Below, in pieces: positions 24,999-35,564 of a stretch of 64,000 bases of DNA (positions within the stretch are counted from its first letter, which is position 1; every line of letters starts with the position of its first letter). The notes below the pieces were generated by a model. The model was not told the origin of the DNA, did no database searches, and was given only the letters and a program-made list of their open reading frames with translations. The stretch comes from Xylocopa sonorina. Its lineage: Eukaryota; Arthropoda; Insecta; Hymenoptera; Apidae. The position numbers and the translations under genes were made by a program. Location: the NCBI RefSeq assembly GCF_050948175.1, contig NC_135198.1, positions 7,267,001 through 7,331,000 on the forward strand, read 5' to 3'.

Positions 24999-26203
24999 AT
25001 TTTACGTTTGATTTCATATGCTATCGGGAACTATAATTGGTTTTATCAATTTATGTGACGTCAAAGTAGCGATAAACTTATTGTTAAAAAGTATTGTAAC
25101 ATCTGTATTGTTTATTAAGCGTCTTATTTCTTTTTGTTATGAAGTTGTGTATGACACGACTGAAGGACATTTGCTAATGTAAAATACGGTTTGAATTGTC
25201 ACATTAATTCTTGTAGCACATACGACATCAAAGAGGTCATTCTGAATTATATATATATAATATACACAGTACGAGCGTTTATCGTTATAAACGAAAGGAA
25301 TGTCCATACAAAAAATCCTATGTACATATATACATTCGATGTACGTACATATGTATGCATATAACTTCATAATACATTCATAGCAAGCTACGAATTCAAG
25401 TGCATTGCAAATTGTAGAAGTTATAATAGATTATAAATATTTTTTTATGCAAAAGGTATTGAATTCAGGTTCGTGCAGATTTTAGCTGATTTAAATAATT
25501 TGTGGACGTTTCACCTTTGGATATTTGAGATGATCTTGTGTATTTCACAAAACCTACAGTACCGATTTGATCGCCATTTGCCGGTGTAAAGCGAATTATA
25601 AAGTTCATTGTTGTTTCGAAATATGAATTTATTGTGTATTTGTAGTAGTTTCTTTTTTGTAACTGTGCTCATAATGTTATTTTGAAATACTAGACAATAG
25701 CATATTATAAGAATTACAATAATATATTTTAAATGAAAATTTCCAAGATATGTAGTGATTGTATGCCATAAAGGTACAGGTTATTTTATATATTTTGTAC
25801 TTTTGGTCAAGAATAAAATATAAGAATCTAGTAAAATATTATCAGAATATTGTAAGGGTAATAAAAAATATTGTATAGAATTATGTTAGTTTCAATAAAA
25901 TGATTACATTTAATGGTATTTATATTTGGGAACTAAATTAGTTTATTAAATTAATATAATTTCTTAATTTATAGGTACTGAATGTTAGAGTACATGTATT
26001 ATAATTTTAATTGAATATTCTAAGATTAAAATTTAACATTTTATGTATGTAACTTCCTAAAATATGTTACTTTAATTGTACTTAAATATTTTCAGGATTT
26101 TAAGTTGCACAAGTATAATTTATGTAATACACACATACATATATCTATATATATACATATATAAATTTTCATTAATATTTTTTTAATATAAAAAAAAGCA
26201 ATA

Positions 26204-29200
26204 ATGGAAAGAGATGATGTGATAAAAAATGTACGTGCATGTCTGATATCATCGAAAGGTGGTGTTAAAATAGAAAACTTAAGTAGTAAGTATTATAAGT
26301 GATCATAGTACTATTATAAATGTATAGGTTCAATAGTAGATAACGATAATATTAATACTTTCTTTTATAGGAGATTATAGGATGCTTATTGATGAAAATA
26401 TTCCATTTAGAGAGTTAGGACATCAGTCTTTGATCGCCTTTTTACGTACTGTTCCTAGTGTTAAAATTATTGAAAAGGGAAGCGATTGTTTTGTAGAAGC
26501 TCTACCCACTGAAGAATCTGCACATATTACCAAGTTAATCGCAAGACAAAAGACAACCACTAAGAAGCATAAGAAATTTGTAAATATTTTTTCTTTTTAC
26601 TTTGTATCATTCTAAAATTGGTGTAAATATAGTATGTTGTTTTTAATACAGTTGTATATGTTGTTTCAGATAAATACTCGGAAACAAACACCATTCCGTC
26701 AGCCTATGACGAGAAAGAACGTTCGTAATACAAAAACTGTTAACAATAACTTATATTCACAAGTGAGCGCAAGGTATTAAGTGTGTTACATGCAAATTTT
26801 TCAATTTTGAAGTATATGTAAATTTTCACTTAGAAAATGATAGGAAATAATCCTGTTGTTCTATAAATAATTAAAGTCTGTTTTATTTTCTTAGATCATT
26901 CTTAATACATTTAAATTTAAAGGAGATAATTAAAATTAAGACTAATATACCTGTTTAAACACACTTATTGTTTTAGACAAACAATAACATATCCCGCAAT
27001 GTCAACAAAAATTACAATTCATCAAAATAGCGACAAACCCAGGTACATACAGTCCACTTTTGGAAATCCATCAAGCTCTCTTACTAATGTAAGTAATATA
27101 AATTTGTTGCAATCATATGTTTTAATACTGGCAAAGTTAAACTTATTTTATTATTATAATTTTTAGAGACTGAAAGAGAGGCAAAAAGATATATCTGTAA
27201 ACCAAAGTAACAGTAAGATTAGGGAAGACTCACAAATAAAAAATAACGTGAAGGCGATAACAACGCCTGTGATAAATCAAAAGCCAAAGACTGCTAATAG
27301 CAATGTGGAAGCGTCTTTTAGAAAAACTTCCAATATAAGTGATAGACTTAAAGTGAATCCTAATAATATTCCTTCATTGCTGAATTTGCAAACGAGTATT
27401 CCACCTTCTTATCAGTCCAAAGTGTTATCGCCTCTTTCACCTGGTCAAGTTTTAGCAGATGCTAAAATAACACAATTTCAACAATTGCCAACAAATTCTC
27501 CTGTAAGTATTCGTATTTGCGTATAGTTAAAAAATTAATTATTGTACATTAACAAATTACTTTTGTAGACTGTAGATAAAGTTAAAAAAATTGTGCCAAA
27601 ATCACAACCAGTCGATCCAAGAGATGAGTTAAAAAGGAGAACTAATGCACTAAATCTTCCAGATCCTGTATATTACGTATGTCCTACAACGATTAAAAAT
27701 GCTAAAGAGCTAGCTGTGTTTGCTCGAGTTAAGGTTTGTGAGAATGTTTTTTTACAGTCAGAATTTTAATGCTTTATATTAGAATTTATAGCTGTACTAT
27801 TACCCATATAATATAAATCATAAATCATAAAACTTTTAGATCGGTGCGTATGGCTACTCAAGTTATCCAGATGAAGCACGTACTGAGGACGAGGCACAGA
27901 GATTTGCAGCAAAAAATGCTTTACTTGATCTTACTGAGAAATATGGATTACCTGTTTGTTTAAACGAAACTAAAGACAGAAACGTAATAAAAGATCGAGT
28001 TTTATCTATAATAGACAACCATCCAAATGGTATTTTTATGTCCCAAGTGCCGATAGACTACAAACAACTATACAAAGAAATCTTGCCAGGAAACTGGGCC
28101 AAGGTTATAGAAGAGAGTCCAGCAATAGTTTTGGAAAATGGTGTTGATAACTCAGTAATTCTACGTCGATTTAAATCAACTACAGAAAAGGTAAATAAAC
28201 TGTTTCATTTTTTTGAGATGTAGTATCAGCTGAAAAATTTTGTCACACGAGTAATGAATCACCTTGTATATTTATCAAAGATATGAAATTATTCACTTAA
28301 CATATATGGTTGTCTTTAGGTCAGAAATATGACTTCAGTGAAAACTGATAAAGTACTATTAAATCCGATTGGACCTGCTGCACCAGGACAATTACAATTA
28401 CCAGAGGAAGATTTCTGGCCCGCGTGTCCTACTTGCGTTATAAGTTGTAACGAAATATGGGTCAGAATTATAGGGGAGGCATACAGTGTACGTTGAACAA
28501 ATTCTTTTTATACATAATCCATATTTTTCTAATCGGTTACATCAATCATATCGCTGGTATGGATTTATTATATAGGATCAATTCAACATAATGACCACCG
28601 AAATGAGTCAACATTACGATAAAATTAAACAATCAATTAAACCACAAACTGTTGAGATCGGAGGTTATTACGTTGTATTTGAGGATGAATCCTGGCATAG
28701 AATACGCTGTATAGATTATGATGCGACAAGTGGAATGGTTACTGTTGCGTTCATCGATCACGGAGACGAAGATGTTTTCCACTACAATAGATTACAAATA
28801 CTGGATAAAAAGTTTTGCGTGCTTCCTGCCCAGGTATGGCAACAGATTGTTGCGTATAGATTGTTAAAATATTATTTAATGAAACTTTTACAATTACAGG
28901 CAATAAGGCTATGCCTTTCTGGCTTGGAAGATTTTAATGACTGTGATAGTATCGTGGGTCAAATTGAACAAATTCTACTTGATCGTGCTTTGTATGTTGA
29001 AGTAGTGAATCGCAATAAAGATCAAAATGAAATATCTGCAACAGTTGTGCTTTACGATACGAGCGGACCGGATGATGTCAATTTAAATGTAGAATTGCTG
29101 AAGCAAATCGTGGACAGCACAATTGTTGCTCCTAAATTAAATGTCGTAAGTAATTCATTTACGTTTATTATTAATTAACGCATGATCAAATAAATGAAAA

Positions 29201-31033
29201 ATGAAAAAAGAAACAAATTACATTTATCCATTTTTGTATTGACTTTTTTTTATTGGAGAATTAGAAAGATACAGGTTAATGTTTGTTATTATTGTTCATA
29301 GGAGGGACAAATATCCGAAGTGTTTATTTGTCACATAGAACAGGACGGTAGTGTCTTTGTACAAGTGCAATCTGAGAGTATGAAACTTTTAGTCAGTTTA
29401 TTAAATCGATTAATATGTACCGGATTGAATACGGAAGATCTGGATAATTGCACTATAACTAATGTTGATGCTACTAAAACATATTTCGTATCGGTCAATA
29501 ATAATTGGTATAGAGCGAAAATAGTAAGTGACAATTTCGGTCAGTTAAGAGCATTCTTAATTGATTTCGGTAAAACTGTCACTACAACGCAAAGCAGTCT
29601 TCTTAACTTGGAATTATTATCTCCAGTTTTAGCAAAGTTTCCCGCTCAGGTAATCCCAAGACTCGGATAATTGACAAAATTGAAAATTGTATACATTTAA
29701 ATGAATTTCAATGACACACATATTTTTATAATAGGCATTGAAGGTACATCTTCATAACATTGACAAATCAATGTTTGGTGAAAAGATGGTCGCGAAACTT
29801 CAAGAGCTAGCTCCAAAAGGCGAGCCGCTTCTGGTAAAAGTTGTTTCATCTAACGAGGGTATACCAGTCGTGGAATTATTCAAACGAATTCAGCCGAGCA
29901 ACATGCTTGTATCGGTTAATAACACATTGGCATTTGAAGAAGAGTTTTCGAAGTATAATATTTTAGAAAAATACACGTAGATACAAATTAACGAAGGCAA
30001 ACGAATAATTAATAATTCGCGTTGTTATTTCATTTACAGAACTCACGGTGACGGAAATAATAATATAAAACCAAGAAAACGCATCGAACGTATGAATTCT
30101 AAACACACAGGGAACGAAGAAGATGAAGTAAAATCTTTGAAGCCACCTAATATTTCGGGTATTGGCGAATTTTTTGATGTTTATGTAACAATGGCAGCTC
30201 ATCCTGGAAATTTTACTGTTCAACCATTTCGTGACAAGGGTTCATTGGAGGTAAATATTGTCATATACATTTTTCTCATTATCCTGTTCAATGAAATTAT
30301 TATGAGATAATAAATGTATCGTGTAGAAAATGATGCTCCAGTTACAAGAAGTTTGTCAAGCATACAAAGGACCTTCTCCAACTCCAGAATCAGTAAGGGA
30401 AGGTAAACTTTATGCAGCTCAACACACTGATGGTCATTGGTATAGGTATAAACAAAAGAAATGTTTTACAAAGCATATATTTTAAGGTTTCTTGTTGTCT
30501 GCAAAGTTGCTAACTGATACTATTTATTAACAATGTTTATTCATTCTTAATTACCTTTAAGGGTATGCATTTCAAGCATAATTGAAGAAAATATGGTTAG
30601 CGTTTATTTTTGCGATTACGGGGACATATCGGTAATGCCAATAAATAAATTGCAACCTCTGAAGAGTCAATTCGTGGAACTACCATATCAAGCTATTAAA
30701 GCAAGACTTGCTGGTATGTAATCGCCCTTTTGCTCAGTTTTAATTTCCTTTTGAGTCCCGGAAAATTTGTTATTCCATATATTTTTTTTTTTGTTAACGA
30801 TTCACACAGGCATCCGGCCGATTAACGTTGACTGGTCTGTCGAGGATAGTTTAAGATTTCAAGAGCTAGTCGTGGAGAAAGGTTTTGTGTCGATAGTTGT
30901 CGAATCTAAACCCGATGGGCTTTCTCCAGCGGACACTGTATTGGGTTTAAAGTTGATAGACGTCGATACAAATGAAGATATCTACATCGATCAACTCTTC
31001 GTACAGGAAGGTCGAGCGATGGTCGTTGAATAA
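26204..31033 (+). CDS. TDRD7: Tudor domain-containing protein 7 (tapas-like), LOTUS plus three Tudor domains
   Basis: Germ-granule scaffold acting with the Vasa helicase and piRNA machinery; Drosophila tapas and vertebrate TDRD7 are the relatives. Sixteen coding exons join in phase to 1108 residues (human TDRD7 has 1098): 26204-26285, 26371-26579, 26670-26773, 26977-27088, 27167-27502, 27569-27733, 27840-28190, 28320-28487, 28576-28833, 28900-29145, 29302-29649, 29735-29976, 30040-30250, 30327-30445, 30562-30713, 30810-31033. An N-terminal LOTUS (OST-HTH) domain spans about residues 1-95 (VRACLISSKGGVKIENLS, FRELGHQSLIAFLRTVP). Residues about 290-372 (ARTEDEAQRFAAKNALLDL) look dsRBD-like, and about 382-440 (DRVLSIIDNHPNGIFMSQV) a second LOTUS-like domain. 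Tudor domains sit at about 510-600 (GYYVVFEDESWHRIRC, VAFIDHGDEDVF), 690-790 (NNNWYRAKIVSD, FLIDFGK) and 880-1060 (HWYRVCISSIIE, VYFCDYGDISVMP). The aromatic residues that hold dimethylarginine are best kept in the third. Confidence 0.93.
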
Positions 31034-33150
31034 CCGGTGATACGTGTAGTATGTATACTTGAGTACAGGTCACGAGGTAAAGAAGATCGTTTCGTGAAAT
31101 CAATGAGTAAAATAGTTTTCGAACGTTACTGTGGAATACACGTACCTACAGATTAATTGTTTTCTATTAAAAGAACTTTGTACAGATTTACTGTTTTATG
31201 GTCGAGGATATAGTTGTTTGTATATAAGAATGATATTTATATTTAATAGTATTCGAGAAACACTTAGACTTGAGGGACTGTTCATAAGCAAAAGAAATGG
31301 GAGTCGTGCATGTACACGTATACATTAAACAAATTCGTGTACGGATGTAGGTACATATCGTTCATTTGTTATAACAATGACATAACTAAGAAATCAAGTT
31401 TCCTCCAAAACAACAAATTTTGAGTACTTTGAATCATTATAATATTGTAGGAATACCACATTGATATTTAAACGTGACGAGAGTAGGTATAATAATTCAA
31501 TTACTTAAAAATAACAAATTTGGAGATGTCATTGTTATAGTGAATTAGTGATATGTGTAACTACAGTTATGTGCAGTATCCTGTAACCGTTATCTTTTCT
31601 TTCGCAAGTTATAATTTATTCATTTTTAACCGCTAAAGATTATATTTATATTCATACTTGTTTAAACTTATATATACAAATTAGAATAGTTCCTTTATAT
31701 ATCGTAAAGATCAGTTGCGCATATAATTTTTTTATACATTTTTGTTGATGTTTTTTTTCTTTTTTTTATGATTTTCATTATTTAATTTTTTTTCTCGTAC
31801 GTTAACAAACAGTATGGTTGTATGAAAGCTGGCTGTGGTGTATGAAAGACAACAGAAATGTTTTATCGTAAACGAATTGCATTCCATTAATCTTCTTTTT
31901 ATTTGTCTACATTAGTATGCGTTTTACTAATCGTCCGCTAAGTTATTGTTTAACTCATAACTCATTTGTACTAGAATTACTAGTGCTCTACTGTCCAAAT
32001 TAATTTATACTGTTTAAAAAGCTGTTCTTCTAAAATAGTTTTACGAGGCTTTTAGAGTTTTATCCATATATACGTTTGTATCGGATATTTGCGAAGGTAA
32101 CAAATACCTTTTTTTGTGCTAAGTCTGAATTAATATTTTCTGAACTAATGGTTGTATCAGAATTAAAATCTGCAAAACTGGTATGTTAATCCTAAGTTAT
32201 ACTGGACAGGAAATGGTTCTAAACGTAATGTTTTTACTGATTATAAGTTATTTTTCTTTTTGTTCTGTATGTGATAATTATTACTGTTAATCTACATTTT
32301 TTCCTATCATAACATTTACTGCTATTTTTGACATTGTTTTATTTAATGTAACAGATTGATATAAACGAATTTTAATACTAAGTTTATGTATAAATAACAA
32401 TATTATATACAATATGTTACAGTCGTTTTTGGTTTACGTTCTTAAGAAAAACACTTGGTTTATTCGATGCATAAAATCTGTGTAGAGAGAGTATGAACTC
32501 ATTTAATCTTAAACGACTATTTACTTCTCAGTATTTCAATTAGTTATAGTAGTTCAGTTATTAGTAGCTTTAGTCAAATATGGTATTATATACATATATT
32601 TATATACATTTGCGTGAATTGTACTGCTTAATGGTAAATATTTCCATTTCGTTGAATTAGTAAGATATAACATTGTAACTTAATGTTATGTTCCCTATTT
32701 TTGATATGCGGTGCCAATAAATAACGTTTTCAATAATTATTTGCTTTGAAATAATATATACGACACGTACTAACAACATATACATTTCAAGAAACACGTA
32801 ACAGTTAAAAGTGCGATACATTTGTACTCTTAAATCAGGGTGTTGTGTGTAAGTGGCAACAATGAAGTATCTCATAAAGGATTAAAATGCTCAAGAAAAT
32901 GTTTAAACAAAAGTTAGTTGGAACAAGGGAAGGCATTATTTGGCATAGATATCTTTTATATTGATAAAGTAGTAGGAGAGACTTCAAGAGTTTAATCCTT
33001 TTTTTAAAGAACACCATATATTTTGGTATTTAAAGTATCGCAGTGTGCGTTGTATGACTGTAATGTTGCATTTTCCTGTAGTGGCATGTTATAAATTATA
33101 TTTAAATGTTTGTAATTTTAGGCGGGGAAACATTTTTGAATTTGTTGAAC
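31034..33150. other. TDRD7 3'UTR and downstream AT-rich DNA
   Basis: 2.1 kb after the TDRD7 stop, AT-rich, with no coding exon recognised on either strand. The first part is probably 3'UTR; the 3' end cannot be fixed because AATAAA-like motifs are common here. Confidence 0.45.
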
Positions 33151-33152
33151 TG

Positions 33153-33377
33153 GTGGCGCCATCTCTGTGAAAAGTGCTCAAACTGTTCGCACAGCGTTAC
33201 CGACAGGTAAGTGAACTACCGACAGTAGTGGCGCCATCTCTTAGGGTAACTCTGAAACTATTATCCAATTAGTTTCAGAGTTACCTTCAGAGATGGCGCC
33301 ACCGCTGTCGGTAATTCACTTCTGTGTCGGTAACGCTGAGCGAACAGTTTGAGCACTTTTCACAGAGATGGCGCCAC
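33153..33377. repeat. 225-bp foldback element, 107-bp inverted arms
   Basis: Left arm 33153-33259 and right arm 33271-33377 are both 107 bp and complementary with 9 mismatches and no gaps; the loop is 11 nt (33260-33270). Each arm carries GTGGCGCCATCTCT twice, so it occurs four times, at 33153, 33228 and, inverted, 33289 and 33364. The inside of the arms is GC-richer than the surroundings. It looks like a foldback or MITE-type element, but I could not find a target site duplication. As RNA it would make a long hairpin. Confidence 0.9.
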
Positions 33378-33488
33378 GGGTTCTAGAGTAGAGTCGGTAT
33401 CATCTGTCTCACTCTTTCTTATAGCTTTCTTATATATCTTTCTCTCTCTTACCTCCAAAGTGGGCAAAATAAAAGAAATTGCAGTAAA

Positions 33489-34093
33489 ACTAATGAGATA
33501 TACAAGAAAATATAATAAAATTATTAAAATATACAATAAATTATAATAAAACTATTGAAATATATAAGGAACTACAATAAAACTACGGAAATATACAATA
33601 AATTACAATAAAATGAATATATTGAAATTTCTTATACATCTTATTAGTCTTATTGTGATTTCTTGTATATTTTAATAGTTTTATTGTAAGTTCTTGTATG
33701 TTTCAGTAGTTTTATTATACTTTATTGTATGTCTTAGTAATTCTGTTATAATTTCTCGTATATTTCAATAGTTATATAGTAATTTCTTGTGTATTTCAAT
33801 AGTTTTATTGCAATTTCTTCTACGTTTCAATAGTTTTATTATAAGTATTGTATATTTTCTTGTATATTTCAGTAGTCTTATTATACTTTATTGTATATTT
33901 CAATAGTTTTATTGTAATTTCTTGTATATTTCAATAGTTTTATTGCAACTTCTTCTACGTTTCAGTAGTTTTATTGTAAGTTCTTGTATACTTCAGTAGT
34001 TTTATTATAATTTATTGTATAGTTTAGTAATTTTATTATAATTTAATGTATATTTTAATAATTTTATTGTATTTATTTGTATATCTCATTAGT
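33489..34093. repeat. AT-rich minisatellite in two opposed orientations
   Basis: Degenerate tandem copies of a unit of about 31 bp (core TTTCAATAGTTTTATTGTAA). From 33489 to about 33610 the units read on the minus strand; from about 33630 to 34093 they read on the plus strand (roughly 15 copies). Both outer ends carry the same sequence in inverted form, ACTAATGAGATATAC, so the whole forms one large inverted repeat with unequal arms. Units differ by substitutions and short indels. Confidence 0.85.
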
Positions 34094-34557
34094 TATTTCT
34101 TGAACCCCTTACTGTAGAACCCTTTGTGTTACAGGAAGGGACACAGAAAGAAGATAAAGTCAGCGGAACGTAGGGACTCCCTTCAATCAATCAGGATCAT
34201 TTTAACTACCAGTTTAAGAGGAAAGGAAGGAAGAAAGAAAGGAACAGAAGAAGAGAACAGAAGGAAGCTGGTTACCGATCAATTACTTTGTATCACTGTA
34301 CATTAATTTTAAGGAAATGATTAATAGTTAAATAATTAGTATTCCACTATAATTGCTGTACGAAATACTGTATTATATGTATATTATTATTGTAAAATAT
34401 GAAGTCTACGTGTAAATGACTGTATATTGTACTAGCTTGATTAAATAAATAAATTATTTGAAAAGAGAATAATGCAATGAGTTTGATCAATTGCCTTCCT
34501 TAATCTTATCCACTCCTTTTCCTTGTTATTCCACAAGTTTAACGAATTCCTGGACAA
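34094..34557. other. Spacer between minisatellite and palindrome array
   Basis: Unique-looking AT-rich sequence. A 60-residue open frame at 34124-34306 is lysine/arginine-rich because of a purine-rich stretch (GGAAGGAAGAAAGAAAGG near 34222) and has no recognisable domain. I do not call a gene here. Confidence 0.4.
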
Positions 34558-35564
34558 TGACGTCACTCCCAGGGATCTCCGAAATTCCTGGAATTCTCGA
34601 TGACGTCATTTCCAAGAAGTGGCACTATTCGGATACCTCCTATGACGTCATGTTCTCCTGATACATTGCCAATTTTTCGACCAAAATCTTGAAAATTCGA
34701 CTTTGTATCAGGAGAACATAAGTGGTGAGGAGGTATGCGTGCCACTTCTAGGAAAATGACGTCACTTCCAAGAATCGCGGAAATTCCAGGAATTCTCGAT
34801 GACGTCATTTCCAAGAAATGGCACTATTCGGATACCTCCTATGACGTCATGTTCTCCTGATACAAAGTCGGATTTTCAAGATTTTGTTCGAAAAATCGGC
34901 AATGTATCAGGAGAACATGACGTCATAGGAGGTATCCCAAAGTGCCACTTCCAGGAAATGACGTCATCGAGAATTCCTGGAATTGCCGATACCTCCTATG
35001 ACGTCATGTTCTCCTGATACAAAGTCGGATTTTCAAGATTTTGGTCGAAAAATTGCGAATGTATCAGGAGAACATAAGTGGTGAGGAGGTATGCGCGCCA
35101 CTTCTAGGAAAATGACGTCACTTCCAGGAATCGCCGAAATTCCAGGAATTCTCGATGACGTCATTTCCTGGAAGTGGCACTATTCGGATACCTCCTATGA
35201 CGTCATGTTCTCCTGATACAAAGTCGGATTTTCAAGATTTTGGTCGAAAAATCGGCAATGTATCAGGAGAACATGACGTCATAGGAGGTATCCGAGTTTT
35301 GCCACTTCTTGGAAATGACGTCATCGAGAATTCCTGGAATTTCGGCGATTCTTGGAAGTGACGTCATTTTCCTAGAAGTGGCACGTATACCTCCTCACCA
35401 CTTATGTTCTCCTGATACTTTTCCAATTTTTCGACCAAGAAACCGATTTTTCGACTTTGTATCAGGAGAACATAATATGCGAGGAGGTATTCGAACGTGC
35501 CACTTCTTGGAAATGACGTCATCGAGAATTCCTGGAATTTCTGCCATCCCTTGGAGTGACGTCA
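34558..35564. repeat. Nested palindrome array with 17 copies of TGACGTCA
   Basis: About 1 kb made of three modules: A (core AATTCCAGGAATTCTCGA, about 43 bp), B (core GTGGCACTATTCGGATACC, about 42 bp) and C (about 68 bp, a hairpin bounded by TGTTCTCCTGATAC and its complement). They recur in both orientations and join at exact TGACGTCA palindromes. These start at 34558, 34601, 34643, 34757, 34800, 34842, 34918, 34959, 34999, 35113, 35156, 35198, 35274, 35316, 35359, 35514 and 35557. Copies from 34757 onward repeat with a 356-bp period. The two outer ends of the array are inverted copies of each other. Open frames inside it are read on both strands and are by-products of the repeat. Nothing coding; the spacing of unrelated inverted modules excludes CRISPR. 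Confidence 0.92.

Larger units (their letters stand above)
22441..26203. other. Gene-poor interval between pAbp and TDRD7
   Basis: 3.8 kb with no recognisable coding exon. It holds two hAT-like MITEs (annotated separately) and a short 18-bp tandem duplication at 24954-24998. A GTAAGT donor at 24772 after a less AT-rich stretch (24450-24770) could end a 5'UTR exon of TDRD7, with splicing into the exon at 26204 or just before; this is a guess from the splice motif alone. Confidence 0.4.

Noticed and set aside
34124..34306. 60-residue Lys/Arg-rich open frame after the minisatellite
   Set aside because: Produced by a purine-rich stretch; no domain, no splice context and no neighbour to join.
34558..35564. 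Regular repeats suggesting a CRISPR array
   Set aside because: Repeat modules alternate orientation, the spaced segments are themselves repeated, and the window is eukaryotic.
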